DNA of 64,000 bases from Spirochaetota bacterium. Its GTDB lineage: Bacteria; Spirochaetota; JAAYUW01; JAOAHJ01. This document shows positions 44,510 through 53,569 of the stretch, piece after piece (within the stretch, counting starts at the first letter, position 1; every line of letters begins with the position of its first letter). Under the pieces are notes generated by a model. That model ran no database searches. It saw nothing but the letters and a program-made list of their open reading frames with translations, and was not told where the DNA came from. The DNA is taken from positions 152,861-216,860 of the forward strand of contig JAOAHJ010000023.1 in assembly GCA_026415295.1 (NCBI GenBank). The letters run 5' to 3'. The translations under genes and the position numbers were made by a program.

Positions 44510-45079
44510 ATGGAAAATAAACTTTTAGCTCATATAAAAAAACTAAATAACTTCTTTTTTTCAACTGATTTTCTTATTTGGGATCAACAGATTGAGTCAC
44601 TTGCAAAAATGATTATTTCAAAGGATGAAGAAGGTAAAAAAGTTTTGATATGTGGGAATGGGGGATCGGCTGCTGATGCCCAGCATTTAACTGCTGAACT
44701 TTTAGTAAAGTTCGAGAAAAACAGAAAACCTTTAAGAGCAATTTCTTTAACAACTGATACTTCAGTATTGACTGCATGTTCAAATGATTTTTCTTTTGAA
44801 GAAATATTTTCAAGACAAATTGAAGCTCTTGGAACTCCTGGAGATATATTGATAACTTTTTCCACTTCTGGTAATTCAAAAAATATTATCAATGCTGTTA
44901 ATAAAGGAAAAGAACTAAAATTATTTACCTTTTCTTTTTTAGGAAAAAATGGTGGGCAAGTAAAGAACATAGTTGACCAGTCTATTATTGTGCCTTTAGA
45001 AGATACTTATCTTATTCAAGAAGTTCATACTATACTATACCATACTTTATGTTCTTACATAGAAGATTTAATAAAATAA
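44510..45079 (+). CDS. gmhA: Phosphoheptose isomerase GmhA
   Basis: GmhA converts sedoheptulose 7-phosphate to heptose 7-phosphate for ADP-heptose synthesis. The 189-residue SIS-fold protein has ICGNGGSAADAQHLTAELL, the SLTTDTSVLTACSNDFSFEE stretch, TFSTSGNSKNI and, near the end, LIQEVHTILYHTLCSYIE. The metal-binding His and Glu of QHLTAEL and the Gln/His of IQEVH favour GmhA over the structural homologue DiaA. It follows scpB by 20 bp with an AAAGGA site. A minus-strand frame across the same interval is a shadow. Heptose genes next to scp genes have no obvious functional link. Confidence 0.88.
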   Translation: MENKLLAHIKKLNNFFFSTDFLIWDQQIESLAKMIISKDEEGKKVLICGNGGSAADAQHLTAELLVKFEKNRKPLRAISLTTDTSVLTACSNDFSFEEIFSRQIEALGTPGDILITFSTSGNSKNIINAVNKGKELKLFTFSFLGKNGGQVKNIVDQSIIVPLEDTYLIQEVHTILYHTLCSYIEDLIK

Positions 45080-45191
45080 ATCTTTAAAATTTTTCATTAA
45101 AATTTATTTTTAAAATAATATAAAAATAATTTAATTTGAATTTAATTAAAAATTATATTAGAATTTGTTTAAAGATAAAGTAATCATCATT

Positions 45192-46553
45192 ATGAACATT
45201 ATTATTGGTCATTCTAACATGGATATGGATTGTCTTGGATCAATGATTCTTGCAAAGTATTTATACCCAGATTATATGTTAGTCCGAAGTAATCTTATAC
45301 ACCCAGTAGCAAGGAATTTATATAATCTTTATCAATATAGATTTAATATGATTTCTACAAAAGATCTTAGAAATAAAGAAATAGAAAATGTTGTTATAGT
45401 TGATACAAGATCTTCCTCAAGATTAAAAGAATATTTTGAAATTATAAAAAAAATTAATGGAAAAATTGAAATATATGATCATCATCCAGCAGATACATTT
45501 GACATTGATGGGGCTATCTTGTATGAGGACAAAGTTGGATCAAATACCTCTTTAATTGGTAAGTTTTTACTTCAGAAAAATATTCCCATTGAGCCTGAGG
45601 ATGCATCAATAGCTTTAGCTGGGATATATGCAGACACTGGAAACTTTACAAATGAAAATGTTACAGAATTAGATTTTCAAGTTGCTTCTTATTTAATGAA
45701 ATTTAAACCATCCATCAATCTTGTAAAAATTTTTCTTAAAACTTTAAAAGAAGATTACCAGATATCTTTAATTCATGAACTATTAAATAGTTTGATATAT
45801 AAAAAAGTAAAAGGACAACAGATCATTTTCAGTCTTCTTAATCTTGATAAACAAGTACCAGGATTAGCAGCTGTTGTCGAAAAAGTCTTTGAAATTGAAG
45901 CTCCTGATGCTATTTTTTGTGTCTTCTATTTTAATACAGAAAATGAATCTTTAATTATTGCAAGAAGTAATGCGTATTCAATAAATGTAAAAAGTGTAAT
46001 GGAAGTTTTTGGTGGTTCTGGACATAAACATGCTGCAAGTGCTACTTTAAAAAAGGCAAAAGGAAACGAAATTCTTCAAAAACTCATGAAATTTGTATTT
46101 AAATGTAATATTCAATCTCTTTCTGCTTCAGATATAATGACCAAAGATGTAAAATATATATATTCTAATTGGACTGTTTTACAAGCATCAATTTTTCTCG
46201 AAAAAATAAATCATACAGGGGCTCCTGTTTTAGATGAAGCAAATAATCTTGTAGGTTTTTTAACTTTAAAAGATATTATGAAAGCAAGAAAAATAAATAA
46301 TATGCATTCACCTGTATCTGCTTATATGTCTAAAAAGTTAATAACTATAAATAAAAATTCTAGTTTAAGGGAGATAGAAAACCTATTTTACCAATATGAT
46401 ATAGGACATCTTCCTGTAGTTGAAAATATAAATGGAAAAATAGAGTTAATAGGGATTATTACAAGAACTGATTATTTAAATATTATTAAAGAAGAAAAAA
46501 AGGAAGTACAAATAATTGAACAAAATATTAAATCTATAGAAAAACTAAATTAA
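45192..46553 (+). CDS. DHH-DHHA1 phosphoesterase with tandem CBS domains
   Basis: The 453-residue product begins with a DHH catalytic domain: GHSNMDMDCLGS (metal ligands H7, D11, D13), VIVDTRSSSRL, EIYDHHPAD and IYADTGNFTNEN, then a DHHA1 part with VFGGSGHKHAASAT. Two CBS domains follow (DIMTKDVKYIYSNWTVLQ and YMSKKLITINKNSSLREI), ending in HLPVVENINGKIELIGII. In some bacteria DHH-CBS is fused to a C-terminal A-adding nucleotidyltransferase; none is present here, so it may act as a nanoRNase/pAp- or c-di-AMP-degradation-type phosphodiesterase controlled by adenylates. The ATG at 45192 is preferred over a TTG nine codons upstream. Its stop codon overlaps that of the convergent next gene. Confidence 0.85.
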   Translation: MNIIIGHSNMDMDCLGSMILAKYLYPDYMLVRSNLIHPVARNLYNLYQYRFNMISTKDLRNKEIENVVIVDTRSSSRLKEYFEIIKKINGKIEIYDHHPADTFDIDGAILYEDKVGSNTSLIGKFLLQKNIPIEPEDASIALAGIYADTGNFTNENVTELDFQVASYLMKFKPSINLVKIFLKTLKEDYQISLIHELLNSLIYKKVKGQQIIFSLLNLDKQVPGLAAVVEKVFEIEAPDAIFCVFYFNTENESLIIARSNAYSINVKSVMEVFGGSGHKHAASATLKKAKGNEILQKLMKFVFKCNIQSLSASDIMTKDVKYIYSNWTVLQASIFLEKINHTGAPVLDEANNLVGFLTLKDIMKARKINNMHSPVSAYMSKKLITINKNSSLREIENLFYQYDIGHLPVVENINGKIELIGIITRTDYLNIIKEEKKEVQIIEQNIKSIEKLN

Positions 46554-47449
46554 TAATCTTTATAAAAGAGTTTTTCTTTTAAAATTAAATTTAATAAACC
46601 AAAAAGGTCATTTTTATTAAAAACTTCCAAATTAAATACTATTTGATTTTTTAACTTATTATTCGGATATTCATTTTTTGTATAGATCCTTTTTAATGGT
46701 AAAGTATTATATATTTCAAAACTATTGCTTAAGTCGGAACAATTTTTTAAATCACAATTGTTTAATATTAATTTTTTAATAAACTTAATAAAATCATACT
46801 TTACCTCTTTAAATATTTCATCATCAAACATTGAGTGATCTTTTCCATTTTTTATTCCGTGGAAATGGATCTCTTTTACTCTTGATAAATCTATTTTATT
46901 CTCATTTAAATATTCCTCTATAGTCAATTTTTTTAAATAAATATGTCCTACATCTAAACATAAACCAAATTTTTCAAAATCTTTTGAATTAACAAAAGAA
47001 AAATCTCTATTTGCTAAATTTTCAATTAATAAATTCTCTATGTTTAAATTATTTTTCTCAATAAATTTTTTCAATTCTTTAAGGTAATTATAAAATATAT
47101 TTAAATATTCAAAGTTTTGATCCCCTGGTGAATGAATAATTATGTTAGAAATATCTAAATTTTTTAATATATTAAGCAGTTCAATTATATTTGAAAAGTT
47201 AGAAATAATATCATCGGGTAAATGAATAGAAAAATAAAAAATACCATTATAATTTAATATTTCTTTGATCTCTTGTTGAATTAGTTTTAAAGTTTCATAA
47301 TCGATAAAATAGAATAACAATTCAATATTATTAATATTAATTTGCTCTATATTTTTATATATATATTTAATATTTTCTAAGTATGTCCCAGGAATAATAT
47401 ATGAAGGGCATGATAATAGAATATTTTCAAAAAATCTAAAGTTTTTCAA
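46550..47449 (-). CDS. CbiR-like TIM-barrel protein, probable cobamide remodelling enzyme
   Basis: The 299-residue protein has the AP-endonuclease-2/xylose-isomerase TIM barrel. Likely metal ligands lie in LLIENLANRDF, CLDVGHIYL and IHFHGIKNGKDHSMFDD, the E-D-H-H pattern of that superfamily. The C-terminal 80 residues are poorly conserved. It lies 31 bp downstream of cobU on the same strand. CbiR, described in Akkermansia, belongs to this superfamily, hydrolyses the nucleotide loop of cobamides and is often found beside corrinoid genes, so a CbiR-type role in feeding cobinamide-like substrates to CobU is likely. The call combines fold and neighbourhood; a general sugar isomerase or deoxyribonuclease IV cannot be excluded by eye. 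Confidence 0.6.
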   Translation of the reverse strand: MKNFRFFENILLSCPSYIIPGTYLENIKYIYKNIEQININNIELLFYFIDYETLKLIQQEIKEILNYNGIFYFSIHLPDDIISNFSNIIELLNILKNLDISNIIIHSPGDQNFEYLNIFYNYLKELKKFIEKNNLNIENLLIENLANRDFSFVNSKDFEKFGLCLDVGHIYLKKLTIEEYLNENKIDLSRVKEIHFHGIKNGKDHSMFDDEIFKEVKYDFIKFIKKLILNNCDLKNCSDLSNSFEIYNTLPLKRIYTKNEYPNNKLKNQIVFNLEVFNKNDLFGLLNLILKEKLFYKDY

Positions 47450-47480
47450 AAATTATTTCCTTAATAAACTCATTTAAATT

Positions 47481-48047
47481 TTATTTAATTCTAAGAGGTA
47501 TACCACTTATCATAAAATACACTTCATCTGAAAAAGAAGCCAACTTTTTATTTATAGTACCTAGTAAATGATTGTATCTTCTCGTTAAATTATCATTTGG
47601 AATATTTCCGAGGTTAACTTCATTTGTAACTATTATTAATTCATTTGATAATGAACTCTCTTTTCTCCTTTCTTTTAAATTTAGTATATTATCAATTTTT
47701 TCAAAAGCTTTTATTTCTACTTTTTCGAAATCATTTGTATTATAAAATAAATTATTTAACCAAATTGTAATACAATCTAAAATAATAATCGATTTTGATG
47801 GAATATTTACAATTATTTCATCTATATTTATGGGTTCTTCAAACAAGATAAGGTTTTTAATATTATAATTTTTTCTCTCTTCTTTATGTTTCTGAATTTT
47901 TTCTTCCATTTCATTGTCAAAAGGAATAAGAGTTGCTACAAAATAAGCAGTATATTTCTCAAATTCTTTTAACCTATCTTGCAATTTTATTAAAGCATAA
48001 GAACTTTTACCAGATTTTATTCCACCTGTAATTAATATAAACTTCAT
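47481..48047 (-). CDS. cobU: Adenosylcobinamide kinase/guanylyltransferase CobU
   Basis: CobU phosphorylates adenosylcobinamide and transfers GMP to it, for salvage or late synthesis of B12. The 188-residue product has the P-loop GGIKSGKS (8-15), an H54 in IQKHKEER matching the guanylylated His, ILDCITIWLNNL (Walker B type), VTNEVNLGNIP (canonical TNEVGxGIVP) and the C-terminal LGTINKKLASFSDEVYFMIS, ending GIPLRIK. No cobS, cobT or cobC lies in the window, so they must be elsewhere. The leader has no B12 box, so no cobalamin riboswitch is evident. Confidence 0.9.
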   Translation of the reverse strand: MKFILITGGIKSGKSSYALIKLQDRLKEFEKYTAYFVATLIPFDNEMEEKIQKHKEERKNYNIKNLILFEEPINIDEIIVNIPSKSIIILDCITIWLNNLFYNTNDFEKVEIKAFEKIDNILNLKERRKESSLSNELIIVTNEVNLGNIPNDNLTRRYNHLLGTINKKLASFSDEVYFMISGIPLRIK

Positions 48048-48201
48048 AAATAATATAATTTTTAATTTTTTCTAATAAAAATAAATTAATGAGTAAAAAC
48101 AGTATTATTATATGATATATTTAATGTTTATATTATTAATATTTGTTTTTATCTGTTTTTTATTATTTTAATTTATTATAATTAATATTTTGAAAAAAAA
48201 T

Positions 48202-49863
48202 TTATACATTTTTTAAAAGAATATCTTCTATTTCTTTCAATTTTTTTTCAAGATAAGGTAAACTATTATTGAGTATAGATTTTGTTGTATTAACAATATC
48301 TTTTTTAAAAGATTCATCTTTTAATTCTTTAAAATTGATAAGAATATTATAGTAAGCCCCTTTAATAGCAGAAATACAGTTTAATATTCCAACAGCTATG
48401 TCTGAAATAGCATTTTTATTACCTATTTCAGCCATTCTTAATAAAATTGGAACAATCTCATTACAATACTGCATAACTTTTAACGGGATGATAATAGCTC
48501 CTTTTATAGCATCTTGAATAGCATTTTCTTTATTTGTAATCTCTTCTTTTGTCTTATCTGGTAGTTTAAAAGCATTCATCAAATGATTAAATGCTTCTGT
48601 ATCTTCATTTATTAAAGAAATTAAGTTATCTTTTATTTTAAATGATTCATAAGCTAATTTCTCAGCCTCTTCCCAAAAATCTTTATAATCTTTTTTCTTA
48701 AAAGTTAAATTCCCAACCATGGATGATAATGCTGCAGCTAACGAACCAGTAAGAGCTGAAACAGAACCACCCCCCGGTGCTGGTGAACTTGATCCAAGTT
48801 CATCTGTAAATTTTTCTATAGTCATTTTTGTTAATGAGTCTTTTTTATTAATTAGCCTTTCAATAATTTTTTTATCTGGATCAAATTTTGCAACTTCAGA
48901 AAGACCAAGAGAATAAATTGCAATATCGATTATTTCATCTTCACTAACTGCCCTTGATTCCCCTTGCTTCTTTAAATAATAAAGACCTGCTTCTATAATA
49001 GCATCTTTGGGAACTAATCCAACTATTTCAGAACCTGTAATCTCAACCCCTATCTTTTGAGCTTCCTCCTTTGCTGCTTCAAAAGCATGGTGAATATTAG
49101 TAACATGATAATTCGTTAAATTAATTGATATTTGAGCTCTTTTATAATCTTCTACATACCAACCTATAGCTTTACATTCCTTTAATTTTCCAGGAATATT
49201 AATTTTATTTCCATTTTCATCTTTTATAGTTTTCCCCATTTCTCTTATTTCTTTTGCTATAGTATTTGCAAGATTTTTATTTTTAGAATTAATATTTATA
49301 TTATAAGCTATTAAGAAATCTCTAGCTCCAATAACTGTTGCCCCACTCCTTTTTACTTTTTCATTAAAAATAGCTGGACCAAAATCTGGAGTCCATTCCG
49401 GATCTTTTAATTTTTCCTGTAGACCTTCATATTCCCCCATTCTAATATTTGCTAAGTTTTTTCTTTCAGGTTTTGTAGCAGCGTACTCATAAAGATAAAC
49501 TGGAATCCCTATCAACTCCCCTACCATTTTACCCAAAGTTTTTGCTAAATGAATACAATCTTCCATAGAAATATTTGCAACAGGCACAAATGGGCAAACA
49601 TCACATGCTCCGATTCTAGGATGAGCACCTTTATGTTTACTCATATCTATAAGTTCAGTTCCTACTTTAATAGCATTAAAAGCAGCATTTAAAACATTTT
49701 CTGGTTCACCAACAAAAGTATATACTGTTCTATTTGTATCATACCCAGAATCAACATCTAACAGAGTAACTCCATTTGTATTTTTTATAGCATTAGCTAT
49801 TCTATCAATTATTTCTTTATTTCTGCCTTCAGAAAAATTGGGTACACACTCAACAATTCTCAT
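48202..49863 (-). CDS. ftcD: Bifunctional glutamate formimidoyltransferase / formimidoyl-THF cyclodeaminase
   Basis: The protein carries both steps that pass the formimino group of histidine degradation to folate. The 553-residue product has an N-terminal transferase (1-325) beginning VECVPNFSEGRNKEIIDRI, with catalytic His H81 in KGAHPRIGACDVCPFVPV, and a C-terminal cyclodeaminase (340-550) beginning LTKMTIEKFTDEL and SSSPAPGGGSVSALTGSLA. This is the fused, animal-like arrangement, also found in several bacterial groups. A GGAGGGATT site precedes the start. No hut genes flank it; the folate link to folP in the same window is loose. The downstream patatin gene and Tex are unrelated. Confidence 0.95.
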   Translation of the reverse strand: MRIVECVPNFSEGRNKEIIDRIANAIKNTNGVTLLDVDSGYDTNRTVYTFVGEPENVLNAAFNAIKVGTELIDMSKHKGAHPRIGACDVCPFVPVANISMEDCIHLAKTLGKMVGELIGIPVYLYEYAATKPERKNLANIRMGEYEGLQEKLKDPEWTPDFGPAIFNEKVKRSGATVIGARDFLIAYNININSKNKNLANTIAKEIREMGKTIKDENGNKINIPGKLKECKAIGWYVEDYKRAQISINLTNYHVTNIHHAFEAAKEEAQKIGVEITGSEIVGLVPKDAIIEAGLYYLKKQGESRAVSEDEIIDIAIYSLGLSEVAKFDPDKKIIERLINKKDSLTKMTIEKFTDELGSSSPAPGGGSVSALTGSLAAALSSMVGNLTFKKKDYKDFWEEAEKLAYESFKIKDNLISLINEDTEAFNHLMNAFKLPDKTKEEITNKENAIQDAIKGAIIIPLKVMQYCNEIVPILLRMAEIGNKNAISDIAVGILNCISAIKGAYYNILINFKELKDESFKKDIVNTTKSILNNSLPYLEKKLKEIEDILLKNV

Positions 49864-49902
49864 AATCCCTCCAAAAAATTAAATTATTAATTAATAAATC
49901 TA

Positions 49903-50955
49903 TTATAACTTTGTTAATTTTTTTAATCTTAAAAATGAATAATATTTTTCAATCGGATTTTTAATATCTTTTAGTTTTTCTTCAATTTTATATATAACAG
50001 ATTTATAAAAATAATATAGAGATTTTTTGAAAGATTCAAAACCAAGTTTTACAAAATCCGCATAATTTTCAAATTCATCCCAATCATAGTCTTTATGTAT
50101 TGGATTAAAAACAAAATCAGCATATGTTCTATCTACAAAAGATTTATTTTGAATAGAAATATCAAGAGTTCTCAAAATTATATCAAAAAAAGAATCTATT
50201 TTCTGATAATCTTTTAATAAAAGAGGTGAAGATAAATCTGAAACAATAAAATAGTATTTTTTCTCATCCAATTGAAGTTTATTTTTCAAAGGCAATAGTG
50301 GCAAATTTCCAGAAACAAAACCATCTACATAATAAGAGTCTTCAACTTGAACTAAAGGAAATATCCCTGGAATTGCTGAAGAAGCCAAAACATTTAGAGG
50401 TAAATCTCCCTCCCCAAATAATTTAGGTTTACCTTTAATAAAATCTGTTGCACATGAGTAAAATCTTATTTTTAAGTCTTCATATTTTATATTATTAAAT
50501 AAAATTTTATAAAGAGAATATACCTCATCAAAATCAATAAAATAACTTTTTAAAATAGCTTTAGTAAATAGGAAACTTCTTTTTATAAAAGAAGAAAGTT
50601 TATAAAATTTGGAACTATTTTTTGAAATAAAATACTTTTTAGAAAACAATTTATACTCTTTAGACCGAATAAAATTTAAAAGATGAATAAAAGCTGTTTC
50701 AGAATCTTGATAATAACTATAAAGAGCTCCTACAATTGCTCCTGATGAACTACCAACTACTATTTTAGGACATATGCCAAACATCTCAAGACTTTTTAAT
50801 ATTCCAAAATGAGAAAATCCTTTAGCAGCTCCTCCGGACAATACATAAACAAAATATGGGAAATAATTTCTCAATATTTTATCTTTTTTTATTTTGGCTA
50901 TATTATCAATAAGAAGTTTTTCTTCTTGAGAAAAAATTGTTTTTGAAAGCTTCAT
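49903..50955 (-). CDS. Patatin-like phospholipase
   Basis: This is a Ser-Asp dyad acyl hydrolase. The 350-residue product has the glycine-rich oxyanion motif SGGAAKGFSHFGILKSLE (40-57), the nucleophile elbow GSSSG (68-72, Ser70) and the Asp in VDGFVSGNLPL (D211). There is no signal peptide; it is probably peripheral or cytoplasmic, like RssA-family enzymes. It lies 39 bp before ftcD's end-to-start gap and 29 bp after tex, so it may be co-transcribed with tex. A membrane-lipid substrate is assumed. Confidence 0.9.
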   Translation of the reverse strand: MKLSKTIFSQEEKLLIDNIAKIKKDKILRNYFPYFVYVLSGGAAKGFSHFGILKSLEMFGICPKIVVGSSSGAIVGALYSYYQDSETAFIHLLNFIRSKEYKLFSKKYFISKNSSKFYKLSSFIKRSFLFTKAILKSYFIDFDEVYSLYKILFNNIKYEDLKIRFYSCATDFIKGKPKLFGEGDLPLNVLASSAIPGIFPLVQVEDSYYVDGFVSGNLPLLPLKNKLQLDEKKYYFIVSDLSSPLLLKDYQKIDSFFDIILRTLDISIQNKSFVDRTYADFVFNPIHKDYDWDEFENYADFVKLGFESFKKSLYYFYKSVIYKIEEKLKDIKNPIEKYYSFLRLKKLTKL

Positions 50956-50984
50956 TATAGTTTCAATAAATCTATCCTTAAAAA

Positions 50985-53432
50985 TTACTTTTCAATTTTT
51001 ATATTTTTAAACAAGTCCCCAAGAGTAACCTTTGTTGAATCACTTTTCTTATCTAAAATATTTTTTTCTTTATTGTCAATTTTTTTATTTCCAATATCCC
51101 TATTTTCCTTTTTTTTAATTACTTCAAAGTTAGAACTTTTCTCTTTGAATTCTAAATCCTTCATGCTAAGTGAAACCCTTCCTCTTTCTTTGTCAATATC
51201 AATAACTATAACATCAACAATTTGGCCAACATGTACTTTAGATAAAGGATCATCTACAAATTTGTCACATATCTGGGATATATGAACTAGTGCATCATTT
51301 TTAAGCCCTATATCAACAAAAGCTCCAAACTTTGTTACATTTCTAACTGTTCCTTTTAATTTCATCCCCACTTTAAGATCTTCTATTTTTGTTATATCCT
51401 CTTTTAAAATAGGAGGGATTATATCTTCCCTAGGATCTCTTCCAGGTTTTTTCAAATCTTCAATAATATCATTTATTGTTTCTATACCTTTTCCATATTT
51501 TTTTGCTATTTCTTCTTTTATTGGTAAAGTTAACTCAACATTTTCTTTTTGAAGCTTTAATATTTCAAGAGCTATTTGATAAGATTCTGGATGTACCCAT
51601 GAATTATCAAGAAAATTATTCGATTCAGGAATTCTTAAAAAACCTGCTGCTTGTTCAAAAGTTTTTATTCCAAAACCTGGTACCTTTAATAAATCTTCTC
51701 TTGATTTAAAAGGACCATTCTTCTTTCTCCATTCAACTATAGCTTTTGCTATGTTAGAAGAAATACCAGAAACATATTTAAGAAGGGAAATTGAAGCTGT
51801 ATTTAATAAAACCCCAACCTTATTTACACACATCTCTACTACTTCATCAAGTTTTTCTGATAAAATTTTTTGATTAACATCGTGCTGATATTGGCCAACA
51901 CCTAAAGATTTAGGATCTATCTTTACAAATTCTGATAAGGGATCCAAAACTCTTCTTCCTATAGAAATTGCTCCCCTTATGGTTACATCTAAATCTGGAA
52001 ATTCTTCTCTTGCAATATCAGAAGCAGAGTATACAGAAGCTCCTGTTTCTGCAACTATTATATATTTGCAATTAAGATTATTTTCTTTAATAGCTTTTGC
52101 AACTATTGATTCAACTTCTCTTGAAGCTGTTCCATTACCAATTGCAATTAGTTCTATATTATATTGCTCAACTAATTCAACTATTTTACTTATAGATTCA
52201 TTTTCATTTTCTTGATAAATTATACTTTTATCAACAAAATCACCATAAGAATTTAAAATAGCAATTTTTGAACCAGTCCTTATTCCAGGGTCGATTGCGA
52301 GAATTTTCCTATTTTTTAATGGTGGTGTCATTAAAAGATTTTCAAGATTTTTAGAAAAAACATCTATTGCTTCTTTTTCTGCCCTTTCTGTCAATTCATT
52401 TCTAACAAGATTTTCAATAGAAGAAAATAAAGATTTTTTATATCCATCAAGACATGCTTGCCTCAAATATTTATTTTCAATACATTCCTCTTTTATTTTA
52501 TAAATATTATAACACTCCTCGAAAGCTGCATCATCATTAATCACAATCTTAACAATTAATTTATCTTTTTTCTCCCCTCTATTTATTGCAAGAATTCTAT
52601 GATTTTTTATCGTTTTTACTGGTTCTTTATAATCTTTATACATATCAAATTCATCAATTTCTTCAGGGGTTTTTTTCTTTATATTAAATTCACCCTGGTT
52701 AAAAATTAAGTTCTTAAGAGTATTTCTAACTTCAAAATAATTTGAAAACTCCTCCATAATTATATAAGATGCAAATTTAATTGCATCCTCTGCACTTTTT
52801 ATACCTTTTTCTGGATCAATAAATTCATTAGCATAAATAAAAGGATCTGATTCCTTTTTTATCTTTATTGCTAATGGTTCAAGTCCAAGTTCTTTAGCTA
52901 ACATACCTTTTGTTTTTTTCTTTGGTTTAAAAGGAAGATATAACTCTTCAACAACTGAAATTTTATCAGCATCAAGTATTTTTTTTTCAAGTTCACTATT
53001 TAATTTTCCTTGAGTTAAGATAGAAGATAAAACCTCTTTTTTTCTTTGATATAAAGACTTTAAGTATTTATATTTATGATCAATTTCCCTTATTATTACT
53101 TCATCAAGTGATCCTGTCATCTCTTTCCTATACCTAGCTATAAATGGTATTGTGTTATCATTATTTAATAAATTTATGGTATTTTTTACTTGATATTGTT
53201 TTAAATTTAATTCTTGACTTATTATTTTATCATAAGCTGGCTCCTCTAACGGATATTCTTTTTTTTCTACTTTCTGATCAAATGTTTCTAATATTAAATT
53301 CGAATTCTCATTTTTCTTGTATTCATCAATATTGTTATTATTTTCTTCTATAAATTGAGATGAATTATTTAAGGCATTTTCTTTTTTAATCCTAATTTTT
53401 AATTTTTTCTTTTCATTTTTATTTTCAACCAT
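50985..53432 (-). CDS. tex: Tex-family RNA-binding transcription accessory protein
   Basis: Tex is a large nucleic-acid-binding protein of broad distribution. The 815-residue product has an extra N-terminal Lys/Asn-rich tail (about 1-75), then the Tex N-domain (ISQELNLKQYQVKNTINLL, PFIARYRKEMTGSLDE), a YqgF-type domain (ILAIDPGIRTGSKIAIL), helix-hairpin-helix motifs (GPFKSREDLLKVPGFGIKTF) and an S1 domain at about 690-755 (GMKLKGTVRNVTKFGAFVDI). A charged tail follows. All core domains are present and in the usual order. It is the first gene of a unit with the patatin gene. Confidence 0.95.
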   Translation of the reverse strand: MVENKNEKKKLKIRIKKENALNNSSQFIEENNNNIDEYKKNENSNLILETFDQKVEKKEYPLEEPAYDKIISQELNLKQYQVKNTINLLNNDNTIPFIARYRKEMTGSLDEVIIREIDHKYKYLKSLYQRKKEVLSSILTQGKLNSELEKKILDADKISVVEELYLPFKPKKKTKGMLAKELGLEPLAIKIKKESDPFIYANEFIDPEKGIKSAEDAIKFASYIIMEEFSNYFEVRNTLKNLIFNQGEFNIKKKTPEEIDEFDMYKDYKEPVKTIKNHRILAINRGEKKDKLIVKIVINDDAAFEECYNIYKIKEECIENKYLRQACLDGYKKSLFSSIENLVRNELTERAEKEAIDVFSKNLENLLMTPPLKNRKILAIDPGIRTGSKIAILNSYGDFVDKSIIYQENENESISKIVELVEQYNIELIAIGNGTASREVESIVAKAIKENNLNCKYIIVAETGASVYSASDIAREEFPDLDVTIRGAISIGRRVLDPLSEFVKIDPKSLGVGQYQHDVNQKILSEKLDEVVEMCVNKVGVLLNTASISLLKYVSGISSNIAKAIVEWRKKNGPFKSREDLLKVPGFGIKTFEQAAGFLRIPESNNFLDNSWVHPESYQIALEILKLQKENVELTLPIKEEIAKKYGKGIETINDIIEDLKKPGRDPREDIIPPILKEDITKIEDLKVGMKLKGTVRNVTKFGAFVDIGLKNDALVHISQICDKFVDDPLSKVHVGQIVDVIVIDIDKERGRVSLSMKDLEFKEKSSNFEVIKKKENRDIGNKKIDNKEKNILDKKSDSTKVTLGDLFKNIKIEK

Positions 53433-53569
53433 AATAACAACCCTTTTAAAAAATTATAAAAAGCCTGAAAAAATTGAAAAATATAAAAAATATTTGTCAA
53501 GTAATAAGTTGAAAAAGATTAAATTTAATTTAAATTAATTAAAATTATTTTTAATAAATTTTTATATTA

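Noticed and set aside
44584..44970. Minus-strand frames across gmhA
   Set aside because: They are shadows of a well-conserved SIS-domain gene and have Cys/Ser-rich implausible products.
48048..48201. Cobalamin riboswitch upstream of cobU
   Set aside because: No B12 box (GCCACTG-like) or GC-bearing helices are present; the leader is almost pure A/T.
53474..53500. Promoter with TTGACA upstream of tex
   Set aside because: The -35 is perfect but the base positions at 16-18 spacing do not resemble a -10; TATATT occurs only 9 bases away.
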